A stretch of 64,000 nucleotides of DNA from Choristoneura fumiferana (lineage: Eukaryota > Arthropoda > Insecta > Lepidoptera > Tortricidae). Both the position numbers and the translations under genes were made by a program. Below the pieces are notes generated by a model that did not search any database, was not told the origin of the DNA, and saw nothing but the letters and a program-made list of their open reading frames with translations. The DNA lies in assembly GCF_025370935.1 (NCBI RefSeq), contig NC_133494.1:4370554-4434553 (forward strand), given 5' to 3'. Shown here piece by piece: positions 10,801-21,269 of this stretch. Numbering within the stretch: position 1 is the first letter of the stretch; every line of letters starts with the position of its first letter.

Positions 10801-13800
10801 GAATGAATATAGTCATAGCTTTCTACGTAAACTATTCGTTGCCAGAGGTGGGTTAAATGTCAAAAGCGCTCTAAGCTGGGTCCACATTTGTGTCATTTTG
10901 CCGATCACGATCACGCGTATCGTATGGAGCTCGCGTATCCAGTATGGACGCTCACTTTGGGCACACCGTATCATTAGCATCGTCGCGTGAAAATATGCGT
11001 CCATACTAACCGGCATAGCAGCGTATCGCGCTGCATGATCGCGCTGTTTTTGCGTCCACATTCGTATCATTTTGTCGTATCGTATCTCCGTCGCGTTGCA
11101 CCGACGCGTATCAAGGTCGCTAGTGTGGACGCAATAACAGTGCGATCATGCGGCACGCCGTATCTGATCGCTCGGGATCGATATTGATACGACGCGTATC
11201 AAGATTGAAAAGTATGGATGTGTTTTGATACTGTATCACGATACGAAGTTATGATTTGATACGCGATTTGAGGCGGTTTTTCCCCGATCATCAAAGGGGA
11301 TACGGATAGCGTCCACATTTTATGATACGGCGTTATGTTACGATTCGCTGCTACGCTACGGTTAGTATGGATGGACACATTTTTACACGCGACGATGCTA
11401 ATAATACGGTGTGCCCAAAGTGAGCGTCCATACTGGATACGCGAACTCGATACGATACGCGTGATCGTGATCGGCAAAATGACACAAATGTGGACCCAGC
11501 TCTAGGCAGCACCTTATTGGTGCTACTCTGGTTTTCATATCATGACTTATTAGAAGTTAATTATAATCGAGTACTTAGGTAGATACTGTTACAGTAGGAC
11601 CAGCGTATCTTGGTAGCATAAAATGGCAGCAAATTAAAAAGTTGTGACAAACGGAGACGATGAGGAACACCTTGGTGTTTTTAGTGGACACACCGCCCCT
11701 TTCTAGGGCGGGAATTCCACATACCGGCCTTCCAGGGCCGGTGACATCCATAAAAGATGCAGTTACAGTTACTGACCTAGCGTAAGCATCTGGAGCAAAC
11801 CCTGCGGCGTGAGCTGTCCGAGCGCGCAGCGGGTGCCAGCGGCGCGCGGCGGCAGCGCGGGGAAGTTGTGGAACGGACCCGGCGCCGCCACCCACCACGC
11901 GCGCCCCAGGGAACTCGCGTTGCTCACGTACTGCTCGTACCTGACCACAGGCGGTAAAGAGGAATAATTATTACATGCATATCGTCACTACTTTAAAAAA
12001 AAACTCGTATCTCAATGTAGATAATTTTTCTGAGTGGACCTTATTATTGGTAAATTTATTTATTGGTAAAAACTATGTTCACGTGGCATGACAGTTTACA
12101 CTAATGCACCACGAAAACGAAATCTATTATTTAAACTTACACTGAACATACTAACTAAACTTAGGTTTAAACTTATTATAATAATAACAGGTTCAAATTG
12201 GGACAGTCGAAATCCTATCATCTAAAAACTCACAAAACCGCAAGCATTCAGCACGCACAGCCGTCCATCTCCACGCTAGCAGGTCGCACTCAGGTGTCGA
12301 TGCCAGCAACGCGTTAAGCTGTGTTAGGACACGGAGTAAAGGCGAGTTCCTACGTGACACCGTACGCGCCGCCGCACTGCCAGCAAATCGCGCCGTCGTG
12401 GCCTGAGCCTTATTTTCGGAATATCCGGGGCATACAACCTCACAAGTTGAGCCACCAGCTCGGGACAGTCCGACTCACCCCGCAGAACCTGACATGCAAA
12501 TATGAGTAACCCGCAATTCCGCCTCACCTCTAGAGAGTTGAAACCGAGAGTCCCAAGAAGGTAATTTGTCGGGTATAAGAATGGGTAGTGTCCAAACTTT
12601 TTCTTATATAAAAACCTAAGGAAAGCTTTTTGGACCTTCTCCAGAAGTAAGGAGTACGCAGATTCATGCGGGTGCCAAATAATTGACGAAGCCTCCAGTT
12701 TGCTCCTAACTAACGCATTGTAAACAAGTTTTATAGCTCCAGCATCATTAAAATCTCGTACATTACGAATAACGAAGCCCAGTCTCCGGAAACAGTTGGA
12801 AGATAGCTCCGCAATGTGGTCATGGAAGGTAAGACAGGTATCGAATAGCACACCCAGATCTTTAATTGAACTCACGCGGCCAATGGGCTCCGACCCCAAT
12901 ACGTACTGAGCATGTAACGGGGCGCGTGCACGACTGAAAGTGCATACCGAACATTTGGCTGAATTGAAAAGAAGCCTGTTCTCTACACTCCACCGGAAAA
13001 CCGAGTCAATATCTCTCTGCAAAGAGTCACAGTCGCCCCTCTGCTGCACACCGTAAACCAGCTTTAGGTCATCGGCGTAAAGAAGGCACTGTGCCGATTC
13101 GAGAACCGAGGCAAGGTCATTAACCATAATCCCGAATAGAAATGGCCCCAGTATAGAGCCCTGACTTACGCCAGACCTAGTGTGATACGGCGCCGAAACG
13201 AAGCACCCATGTCTTACATACTGCTGTCGATCTCGCAGATAACTAGCGAAGAATGACAATAGTTTGGGAGTAAAACCAATCTGTTCAAGTTTAAGCATTA
13301 ACACATCATTATCCACGCGATCGAATGCCTTCTTGAAGTCAAAATAAACAACATCAACCTGTATGCCCCTATCAAGATGCTCCGAAATGATGTCAACCAG
13401 GATAAGCAGATTCGTATCGACAGAGCGCTTCGACCTAAATCCATGCTGAGCATCACTCAAGAATGGCCTGACCTGTGCAGACAGAGCTCTATGAATTATG
13501 GCTTCGAATAACTTCGCTGGAGTGGATAATACAGCTATAGGTCTATGATTTTCCACCACAGTACCGTCACCAGCCTTCGGAATTGGTCTCACTCTAGAGA
13601 TCTTCCAGAGGCGCGGGTAGGTGCCAGATGCAAGAGCCAAGTTAAACAGGTGAAGTAAGGGCAATTTGAAATAGTCCACACATCCCTTCACTATATATGC
13701 CGGCAAATTATCAGGCCCAACCGAACAACTTGCTTTAAGACGTTTTATGCCTATCTCAACTTCTTCCATTGTTATAGACGTTATGTTAACATAGTTGGAA

Positions 13801-16800
13801 ACAAGGTTATGTCCACTACAACCACGAGCATTCGGGTCCAGAGAAGGAACATTCGGCAAGAAAACCTCCGAGAAGAACGTAGCAAACGCGGTGGCTGCAC
13901 CCTCACCAACGTATTCCTTACCGTCAAAAGTCACTCGAGGTACAAATCCACCCTTCGATTTTAGATTATGCACGTGCTGCCAAAACGCTTTTGGATTATC
14001 TTTCACACTAGCCTGGATTCGATCAAGATAGCTACTATAGGCCGACGATATCCGCCCTTTCACATCGGCCCTTATTTTTGAGAATTCGTCATAAATAAAC
14101 CTATTTTTAGTCAATTTCCATTTCCGATGCAGTTCACCTTTGCGCTTTAAATCTTTTATCAAATCTGCAGTGAACCAAACCGGATAGGATCTGCTGAGAC
14201 CTCTTGATCTACTCTTTCTAGGTATACACTGGTCAAATATGTCATAAATAATTTTATAAAACTGTTCCACAGCAATGTCGACATTCACAGCACTAAGAAC
14301 TTCATGCCAATTCGATTTAGTCACAAGTTCATAAAGAAGTTCATAATTGCCTTTACTAAAGTTCCAGTCCCGCTGCATGTCGACATTGCTGGGCTCCAAT
14401 CGTTCCGTAGACAATCGTTGGGCAGCATAATCCATAGGAATAGAGATCTCCAAAGGTGGGTGGAACCCATCAGTCTTCGGAACCAGCCCGCTACTCATTT
14501 CTGAGACAACAATACCGCATGTGCACTCAGACACCAATACGACATCCAATTTACCACCATGTACATTAATTACTTCATTCATCTCAATCAAATTACACAC
14601 AGTTAAAAAATAAGAATAATAGTTTAAAATATTCCGAGATTTATAAACTAGGTTCAAGTTCAGGTCACCAACTATTATGACTGCACTCTTCAGTTTATCT
14701 GCTACTGATTCCACTTTCTGAAACCATCTCATATAAGTTTCATCAGAAGCACTAGGTGGGATGTATACCACGCACATATAGTATGTAAAACGCTCCACAA
14801 CGAATGACACCCATAAGTCTTCACCAGTTGATGTCTCGAAGTCGCAGAGACGCCGCAAGGTGATACCGGGACGCGCCGCCAACAGTACACCACCACCCCG
14901 CGCACCAGTGGCTCGGTCACGGCGCATCACTGCCCATCCGCCACATACAAGCTCCGAGTCATAGACAGCTTCAGTGAGGAATGACTCGGTCACAGCAACC
15001 ACGTCGCACTCAAGAGACAGAAGATTTTGTTTAAAATAATTAAGTCTTGTATTGAGGCCTCTCACATTCTGGTACACAATATCCAGAGTCAATACCCGCT
15101 TACTGCTGACGTTTCGACCACGCCGAGGCTGCGCCGCTATCTTGTGGTCTCCGAAATAACCACGCCTTAACTCGCGCATTTTCAGGCCAAACTTCCGGGG
15201 ACAGACACTTCTCATAAAGTTCACAGGGAACACCAATCTTATATGATTTATAGTCGCCCCTAGCCTTGAGCTCTTCAACTGTAAACCCTTTCCCAGGGCA
15301 TAGAGTTTGCATATAAGCACGTATATCGTCCACTCCTGACATCATGTTCCAGAGGTGCACATACTTGCGAATCTCAACAGCCTTGAGCGACGTAACTTCC
15401 GGACCAGCAGTACACCGCACAGAAGACAATCGTATTTTCCGGTTTCGGACTTCTTGCCATACGTCAGCTACGGATTCATCACCATCCGTGGCAGCATTCT
15501 CAGACCGCCCTGAACCATTACCCGCCGACTTCCCAGCATCAGTCTCCTCATGCAAATTACCACCTACGGCCTCTTTATCAGACTTATCTAGTTTCCCTTT
15601 AGACCTCACAGGCTGCTTCCGAATCCCTTTCTTGTTTCTTGGTGATGCAGAAGCGGCAGATAAACAACAGCATTTCTGTGATAATTCCAGTTGCATCAAT
15701 CTCTCAGTGACGACCTCGAACTTTTTGGAATAAACTGCGAGCTCAGCCTGATACTGCGCCACAGCAGAGACGGCATCAACCAAACGTTCTGACAACATTG
15801 TAATTTGGTCCCTAATAAGTTGCACTTCAAGGACCAAGGTTGCTGCTTCCCCAGAGGACTGCAGTTGAGGGGCCGGGGCAGGCCCTCACTTTTATTTCTG
15901 ACCGCGATATTTTTAATAGTCACAGGGGTGCCAACAGGAGTGTCGTAATTTCTACTCTTTCTAAAAAGATTACAGCATTCTGGGCATACCCAAGTATCTT
16001 TTTCCTCCAGCGTAAGATTTTTATTTGTGCATAAAACATGAAACAGCTTTCCGCAATCCTTTACCATGCATTGCAAGTACTCCTCACCAGTCTGAAGCTC
16101 CCTCGTACAGCCATCACATACCAAATCAGCACTGTCTGCTCTCTGCATCTCTCCCACGCTCAATTTACAGCTGTCTCGTAGTGATTATATTCAGCCTTAG
16201 ATTTGTAATTTGTTCAATAGTTAGTAAATTGAACGCGCCTCTTCACAAGTTTCCGAACGTAGTTTCAATTTGTTATATTGGTACGTCGAACAACGTTCAC
16301 CTTAGTTGATGTCACAATGACAGTGGACACTTGTCATCAAACAGCTGATAGATTACCGCTTATTTTGGTAATTAATTAAACTAAATAGGCTGTTATTTCA
16401 AAGTGTTTGCCTGTGTGCGTGTAATCCAGAATAGTAGTGATTATCTCTGTTCAATCAGGTCAAAAAAATTACTTTAAACAGCTCACCAAAGCGCCGTAAT
16501 GACACCCTCCACATCCGTAGCGGTCGTGTTTTGTGATTCCACTCGATATCGTGATGATTTGTGATGTGTTAGCAGTATATTAGCAATAATTTTAACGGAG
16601 CGCAATATAAACAACTTATAATTTGACAGTTGATGACAGAGCCAATCTTATGAACATTACGTCAAGGTTAAATTTTGTTGACATATTTATTTTAGATATG
16701 AGATTTTTTTGAAAGTAGTGACGATATTACCATAGAGTTTTAGGGGCTGTTTCACCATCCATTGATAAGTGTTAACTGACGGTTAGTGGTTAAACGCATA

Positions 16801-19800
16801 ATATGCACAAAATGCTTTTCTTTTAAGTACTTATGAAAAAACGCCACAGCATCGCAGCAGTTCGGACATGACGAGGATGACGTTTTGATTTTTTAAATAT
16901 GTGGTTGCGTACTGGCCACTAAGATCGGGCTCGTTTAAAAAAAAACATTATGTCACACAAGAAAAACTAAAATCGGCGGGAGGGGTGACACTATTTACCG
17001 GCTCGGATAATACCGACCCGAATATTCGTTTAAACGCCCATACAAACTCGTTTCAAATTGACATGACTTTCTATGGGCGTATACAAGAAAAATCGGGTCG
17101 GTATTACCATGTCGGAATTATCCGGGCCGGTAACGAGTGTCACACGGCGGTAGCAACGCAGTCATTAAATTCTTATTGTTTGTTTTGTGATAAATATTTT
17201 TTATTTCCTCGCAGTTATCGTGAAAAGCGCAATGTTTAGTCTCGGCCAAAAGTACAATAGATGAACTCGTTCATCTATTGCTTACTTTCGTGCCTCTACA
17301 ATAATGTACTATTTTTCTGACATGTTGCTATTACGGTCATGGTTGATATGGTGTAGTGTGTAGAGAGATCTTTAAGTGTAGTAACTATGTGGTGTGATTC
17401 AGGGCAACCCTCCAAAAATGGTGAACATGTAGCCAGTTAAATTTCCACGTAACGTTGCGCCGTGCAACCCACGGCGTGACGTCACGAGCCCCCACTCCCG
17501 AACTTTGACGCACTTCATCTTTGTTATTTATTTTGTGTTTGATTGACAAAAGAAAAATATAGGTCCAATATTTTCTGATAATGTAATTGATCGATAAAAT
17601 GGAACTATTAGTATATTGTGTCTTAAGGGCGGTAAATAAGGAATTACGAACGAGAGTCTATTAGAAGCCCGAAGTCGAAGACTGAGGGCTTTAATGAGTC
17701 GATGTTCGTAATTCTAGTACCGACCGTGCGACAAACAATGTTTTTCATCATATTTGCGAGTAAGCTTTTATATTTCTAAAAGAAAAAATACATATGTATA
17801 ATTGTTCCAAATATTGGCGATACCTTAGCCTGCGCTCTTGGCACATTAAGGTCGAGGGTTTTATTTGGGGGGTTGCAACCAAGGTAACCTGCATGTTACG
17901 ACACTGTTTAGTAGCAAGTGTGATGGAAAATACTTTTTTTTAACCAACTATTACGCCTAGATAATTCGTGTTTTTATCTAATTTTTACACAGTACAACGA
18001 CTATCAGGGCATGCTTATTGCTGTACATATGGGGGCAACAATTATACCAAAGTATATCAAGACAACTCTCCATGCTAATTCGCAGGTTGGAGTCCCCAAT
18101 TTCGAAAATATCGTCCGGCATCCTGATAATTCAACCAGAACTTCTTTTAATTCCCTGAAAGGTGACATACATAGTGAGCCTCTGCGAGACAGGCACCGTG
18201 TCGCAGGGCAGCCGGTCGCCGCCGCGCAAGTGCGTCAAGGGGCCGCGGTCGCCGTGCCGAGTCGCTACCAGCACGCCCTGGAGCAACCATGTCTCGCTAT
18301 CTACTGCTCCTAAAACATGAAAACACTTTTGTAATCTGGGCCAAATCAATTTGAATTTTTCTTTTTTTTTTATTAGGTAACAGAGCCTTTAGCTAGCAAA
18401 CTAGACAGGTAAAAATGTTGCCAGGTTGATGTGACTCAGTGTGTAGTAAATAGACAAATTGTAGGTTTCATGGGTCGATCAACTTTTTCTTGTTTGTTAT
18501 TTTGTCCCGTTGTCCAAGAGACAACAGTGACAGAGTTTCTAGAAAAAACTGTTATTATATATGCTACTAATGTGCTTAGGAGATTGTCCATTAAATAATG
18601 GGCTTGTAACTATGACCAAAATGTATGCTCTATGAATTATAACCACAGAAAACATGGAGAAACTCATGGTTTTAAAGATTTGTCCAGGGGACGTAACCAT
18701 GGCAATGCAGTACAGGGAAAAGTTGATCGACCCTCATACTGATTGGATCCGTCCAATAAGTATGAAGCCTAAATACATTTATAAAGTTTAAGTTAAAATA
18801 GAAAATTCTTACATAATCTAAATCCTAAAATGAGAATGATGAAAGCTATTTGCCATGCTTAACACTTGGTATGGGGGAAGTGAAAAAAAAAATGTACCAG
18901 TCTCCACTGTCTTATGTAACTCCAATTTCACAGATAAAATAAAAGTAGAAAAGTGGCCAAAAATTTTACAGAAGAAGGGTTACAGAAAAAAATGTCTTCA
19001 AAAATTCAATTTTGCAATTAGGCTAGCTAGCTATGGGGATCCCATATAAATTTATACATCTCCATCTCTTTATTACCCGACTGCAAGGAGTGGTATTGTT
19101 TAATAATTATTATTAATTTTTGACCTTGGAGGCTATTTACATCTCTGAAGATTGTATAATTTAATTAAATCAATTCAAAGTCAGTCAAAATATCTTTATT
19201 CAATTTAGGATATAACAAGCACTTATGAATGTCAAAAAAAATCTACCACTGGTTCGGAAAAACCTCTGTTGAGAAGAATCCGGCAAGAAACTCAACAAGG
19301 TATTTTTTTTAAACAGTTTTACAATATTATTAAATGAAAAAAATATTATTACTGAATAAATGATTTGAAATTTTGAATTTGTAATTTGAATTTTAACATT
19401 TTGCTCTGTGATTCCCAAAGAATTACTTGCAAATTTCAAGTAGGTATGCTTGTAAGCTGCAGTGGTTTAGACTGTGTTGTTTGTTAGTCAGTAACATCAG
19501 TCGATCAATTTGTTAAGTAACTTGTTATCTAAGGGGCTGTTTCACATCCATTGATTAGTGTTAACTGGCGGTTAGGTGTGATGCCGTCTCTATTGTATTG
19601 TATGAATAGGAGACGGCATCACATTTAACCGTCGGTTAACGCTAATCAATGGATGGTGAAACAGCCCTAAGTTAGTTATTTAGAGATGCCATTAATAATG
19701 CAACTAACCTTCAGCACCTCTCACAATGCTATCAGGTGGATTACAAGCCTTTAGATAAATTCTCCTGTATTTGATATCACTTTTAGATATGTATTCATTC

Positions 19801-20096
19801 TGCACAATCTTCTTAATTGCTGTTGTCTCTTCTCCGACTGATATGTATTTGTACATTACTGGAAAATAAATACACATAACATTTTTTTAATGGTTTCAGT
19901 TGTTGCAATTATTTTTTACTTTAAGCGTTATGAAAAAGGTGCTAGAAAATTGTATGAAAAGAACCTCACCCGTAATCAAAAAACAGATCCATATACTCAT
20001 TCCAACGTAACAATAAAATGCTCTGTGATGAAACGAAAACCGCATCATCTCTGCTATCATCTTGCTCTTGTTTATTATCGTGAGAGACATTTTCAT
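7825..20096 (-). CDS. PXYLP1: PXYLP1-like histidine acid phosphatase
   Basis: Predicted coding exons in order: 20096-19970, 19858-19709, 18309-18171, 11940-11777, 10761-10678, 9635-9461, 8993-7825; all junctions are GT-AG and phase-compatible (about 669 residues). The N-terminus is a type II signal anchor (about residues 27-45, FYCYVGMSIWICFLIT). RHGDR at residues 110-114 is the histidine-acid-phosphatase nucleophile motif, and SGHD in the last exon is the proton-donor HD motif. The segments FCFRDCACP, CHDAPLPC, YNGEDVT and CPIENVVRF agree with PXYLP1, which removes the xylose 2-phosphate from glycosaminoglycan linkers in the Golgi. About 190 residues separate CHDAPLPC from SGHD, an acidic charged stretch longer than I recall in vertebrates. 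The last exon has an in-frame TAG at 8881-8879 and needs at least one, probably two, frame changes between about 8893 and 8857. Either the assembly has indels or the gene is broken. Confidence 0.85.
8857..8895 (-). other. Probable frameshifts in phosphatase exon 7
   Basis: From the acceptor at 8993 the frame runs 37 codons (ending SKSAPTPR) to TAG at 8881-8879. Homology-like sequence continues as DAEVVRDAVSL in a second frame, then as MCHDAPLPC in a third that stays open to the stop at 7825. There is no space for an intron. The region is GC-rich with CCCC and GGG runs, where base-calling indels are common. Confidence 0.7.
9150..9366. mobile_element. Head-to-head tRNA-like repeat copies
   Basis: ATCGAAAATACAAACTGAGA begins an arm passing through a tRNA-like B-box complement (GGGAATCGAACCC) and is followed by the same end in reverse (CAGTTTGTATTTTCGAT at 9356-9372). 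A related single copy with flanking GATTGGTTTTTTGGAGTCTT is at 48660-48840. It lies in a phosphatase intron. Best read as a SINE-like element in inverted duplicate. Confidence 0.6.
9655..9828 (+). mobile_element. MITE family C copy
   Basis: Contains GTGATGAAAAACATTGTATG, TCGCACGGGCGG, GAATTACGAAC and, near the far end, CGTAATTCCTTATTTACCGC. Copies with the same order occur at 53505-53675 (same strand) and 17623-17791 (inverted). On the minus strand its edge is about 20 bases from the exon 6 splice acceptor at 9635. Confidence 0.75.
10232..10625 (+). mobile_element. Helitron-like element with nested LINE tail
   Basis: The start CACTAATATTATAAATGCGA with TTTGTTTGTTTG, the middle CCACTGAACCGATTTAGAT and the end ACGGAGTCGCGGGCAACAG then CTAGT form a common lepidopteran repeat whose CTAG-T end fits a non-autonomous Helitron (Lep1-type; assignment from memory). 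It is interrupted at about 10290-10470 by a LINE 3' end finishing in AATAAATGATATTATTATT. Related pieces: about 25258-25607 and 61385-61485. Confidence 0.55.
10873..11501. mobile_element. MITE rich in GATACG/CGTATC words
   Basis: Terminal inverted repeats start AGCTGGGTCCACATTTGTGT and end with the exact complement; similarity continues about 120 bp inward (CGATCACGATCACGCGTATC; GTATGGACGCTCACTTTGGG). The interior is full of GATACG or CGTATC hexamers and ATCGATAT words on both strands. It sits in the phosphatase intron between 10761 and 11777. No protein is encoded. Confidence 0.8.
12324..15179 (-). CDS. LINE ORF2: endonuclease and reverse transcriptase
   Basis: An uninterrupted frame (open from 15320; first plausible start MRELRRG at 15179) of about 950 residues. 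The N-terminal part is an apurinic-type endonuclease: QNVRGLNTR, TESF, VVYIPP, VGDLNLN, with the final motif in the form TDGFHPPLEI instead of SDH. The central reverse transcriptase shows QHGFRSKRSVDTNLL, VYFDFKKAFDRVDN, SGVSQGSILGPFLFGI and YADD (13079-13068). The C-terminal region lacks an obvious zinc knuckle or RNase H. Its stop is at 12324. The product would nick target DNA and reverse-transcribe the element. Absence of stops suggests a fairly recent insertion. Confidence 0.88.
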   Translation of the reverse strand: MRELRRGYFGDHKIAAQPRRGRNVSSKRVLTLDIVYQNVRGLNTRLNYFKQNLLSLECDVVAVTESFLTEAVYDSELVCGGWAVMRRDRATGARGGGVLLAARPGITLRRLCDFETSTGEDLWVSFVVERFTYYMCVVYIPPSASDETYMRWFQKVESVADKLKSAVIIVGDLNLNLVYKSRNILNYYSYFLTVCNLIEMNEVINVHGGKLDVVLVSECTCGIVVSEMSSGLVPKTDGFHPPLEISIPMDYAAQRLSTERLEPSNVDMQRDWNFSKGNYELLYELVTKSNWHEVLSAVNVDIAVEQFYKIIYDIFDQCIPRKSRSRGLSRSYPVWFTADLIKDLKRKGELHRKWKLTKNRFIYDEFSKIRADVKGRISSAYSSYLDRIQASVKDNPKAFWQHVHNLKSKGGFVPRVTFDGKEYVGEGAATAFATFFSEVFLPNVPSLDPNARGCSGHNLVSNYVNITSITMEEVEIGIKRLKASCSVGPDNLPAYIVKGCVDYFKLPLLHLFNLALASGTYPRLWKISRVRPIPKAGDGTVVENHRPIAVLSTPAKLFEAIIHRALSAQVRPFLSDAQHGFRSKRSVDTNLLILVDIISEHLDRGIQVDVVYFDFKKAFDRVDNDVLMLKLEQIGFTPKLLSFFASYLRDRQQYVRHGCFVSAPYHTRSGVSQGSILGPFLFGIMVNDLASVLESAQCLLYADDLKLVYGVQQRGDCDSLQRDIDSVFRWSVENRLLFNSAKCSVCTFSRARAPLHAQYVLGSEPIGRVSSIKDLGVLFDTCLTFHDHIAELSSNCFRRLGFVIRNVRDFNDAGAIKLVYNALVRSKLEASSIIWHPHESAYSLLLEKVQKAFLRFLYKKKFGHYPFLYPTNYLLGTLGFNSLEVRRNCGLLIFACQVLRGESDCPELVAQLVRLYAPDIPKIRLRPRRRDLLAVRRRVRCHVGTRLYSVS
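15100..16163 (-). pseudogene. LINE ORF1: PHD finger protein, frameshifted
   Basis: The first frame (16163 to about 15840) starts MSVGEMQRADSADLVCDGC and carries a PHD-like pattern: CDGC, CMVKDCG, FHVLC and CPEC. A second frame (about 15840-15100) continues with coiled-coil-like LIRDQITMLSERL, a basic linker, then a C-terminal domain with VRKYVHLW-like start and FTVEELK, YKIGVP, PEVWPENARVKAWLF, the RNA-binding-like domain of CR1-group ORF1 proteins. The two join near 15840 by a frame change, so this copy is probably defective for ORF1. Its stop overlaps the ORF2 start by about 80 bases. Confidence 0.75.
16743..16800 (+). repeat. Single-arm fragment of MITE family A
   Basis: GGGGCTGTTTCACCATCCAT then TGATAAGTGTTAACTGACGG matches the left arm of the 57178-57318 element; the right arm is absent. 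Confidence 0.7.
16918..17146. repeat. Imperfect inverted repeat, probable MITE
   Basis: GGTGACACTATTTACCGGCT then CGGATAATACCGACCCGA pairs with TCGGGTCGGTATTACCATGT and TTATCCGGGCCGGTAA...GTGTCAC. The palindrome makes spurious ORFs. It lies in the long phosphatase intron upstream of the LINE. Confidence 0.55.
17623..17791 (-). mobile_element. MITE family C copy (inverted)
   Basis: GGGCGGTAAATAAGGAATTA, CGAACGAGAGTC, GAAGCCCGAAGTCGAAG and CAATGTTTTTCATCAT are the complement of the copies at 9655-9828 and 53505-53675. Confidence 0.75.
19175..19320 (-). mobile_element. LINE 3' end (reverse)
   Basis: Read on the minus strand: CTTGTTGAGTTTCTTGCCGG, TTCCGAACCAGTGGTAGATT, ACATTCATAAGTGCTTGTTA and AATAAAGATATTTTGACT. 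It matches 50610-50745 on the opposite strand; there is no coding remnant. It lies in phosphatase intron 2. Confidence 0.7.
19533..19667. mobile_element. Palindromic MITE, family A
   Basis: GGGGCTGTTTCACATCCATT pairs with AATGGATGGTGAAACAGCCC, with TAA on both sides and the shared core GATGCCGTCTC / GAGACGGCATC. It is in phosphatase intron 2, about 40 bases from the exon at 19709. Confidence 0.85.
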
Positions 20097-20284
20097 AATT
20101 TCTACATTTTATTACGAATGAACAATCGTCGCTAACGAATACATTTATGCATTTTTACGAAATAAAATTCCAAGCAAGTGATACAGAATCTACATATTTA
20201 GCAAACGCACAAACATTTTTTATTTACCAAATTATTAAAACATAAAACAATATCTATTTTCCTAAAATCCGCGAAATTTAATGG

Positions 20285-21269
20285 CAACACACACAGAAAG
20301 CGTGCGCGGTCGGGTCGTGTCCGCCGCGTGAGCCGCGCGGTTCGTTGTATTCACACAGAGAGCGGGTCGGACCCGCGACGGGCCCGCAGCGGCTATCAAT
20401 GTTGCCAGTTTAGTGACTTAGTCCCTAGAAGTGACGACTTTTGCTTAAATCTTAGCGACCGCAAAAAAGTTTTGACGAATATAATGGTTTATCTGGCGAC
20501 TTTTGGAGTACAAATTAAAACAGTTCTAGAACCAATAATAGATACGACATTTTGTCAACTCGACACAGAATTATACAGTGCCGCGAGATATATGTGGAAA
20601 ACGACCAACGCGCTTGCGCACCAAGGTCAAACTTTATTTACTTACTTAATTAAATCCAATTTATGTAATGATGGGCGATGGATGAAATTTTATAAAAGTG
20701 GCTGATTTTTTTTATGGACATGGATAAAGCTTATACTAGTCAATAAAAAAAAAAGATTTTTCTGTAGTACCAATTAATTAAAAAAATGCGCATGAATACG
20801 GTTTTTAGGGTTCCGTAGCCAAAATGGCAAAAAACGGAACCCTTATAGTTTAGCATGTTTAAAATTAAAATAAAAAATTTTTTTTGGGTACCTCCCATAG
20901 ACGTAAAGTAGGGTTTTTTTTCTCATCCAAACCTATAGTGTGGGGTCTTTTAAATTAAAACCATTAGGGGGTTACTAAGACGATTTTTCGTTTCAGTGAT
21001 TTGTTTGCGAAATATTCAACTTTAAAGTACAAATTTTCATTAAATTCGAGTTTTAGGGTTTAACTAAAGCTTTAGGGATAAATATTTTTGAGAGTTGGTA
21101 ACTCTGCGCTCGGCCGCGCGCTGTTTGTGACGACGGGCGACGGGCGCGGGCCCGCGCACGACCCGCGCCCGCGCCCGCGTTCTGTGTGAAGGCTTCCATA
21201 TACCGCCATGCAAATACGCCCGTCGCGGGCCCGCGCACGACCCGCGCCCGCTCTCTGTGTGTGTTGCCC
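20285..21269. mobile_element. GC-rich hAT-like non-autonomous element
   Basis: The left end CAACACACACAGAAAGCG faces the right end CTCTCTGTGTGTGTTGCCC, and TTTAATGG occurs at 20277-20284 and again at 21270-21277. An 8-bp target duplication fits the hAT superfamily. Both inner flanks hold very GC-rich tracts such as GGGTCGGACCCGCGACGGGC and CGTCGCGGGCCCGCGCACGA. About 190 bases separate it from the phosphatase start codon at 20096, so it may supply or disturb promoter sequence. Interior ORFs look non-coding. A family G repeat piece (about 20803-21060) is inside. Confidence 0.7.
20803..21060 (+). mobile_element. Partial copy of repeat family G
   Basis: AGGGTTCCGTAGCCAAAATG, AAACGGAACCCTTATAG, CTCCCATAGACGTAAAG, AACCATTAGGGGGTTACTA and CGATTTTTCG also occur, in the same order, in the longer element at 44943-45560 and inverted at about 29277-29660. 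No protein is encoded. Confidence 0.75.

Larger units (their letters stand above)
12030..16190 (-). mobile_element. CR1-like non-LTR retrotransposon (LINE)
   Basis: A nearly full-length LINE inserted in the phosphatase intron between 18171 and 11940, in the same orientation as the gene. It has an ORF1 with PHD-type zinc finger, then an overlapping ORF2 with endonuclease and reverse transcriptase. Its 3' end carries a repeated TTTACCAATAA unit near 12045-12075 rather than poly(A), as CR1-group elements often do. The 5' limit is uncertain; 16190 is a minimum. Daphne/Kiri-like clades within the CR1 group are possible. I could not confirm target-site duplications. Confidence 0.85.

Noticed and set aside
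20328..20705. 125-codon ORF inside the hAT-like element
   Set aside because: It lies in GC palindromes and repeat sequence and lacks any transposase motif.
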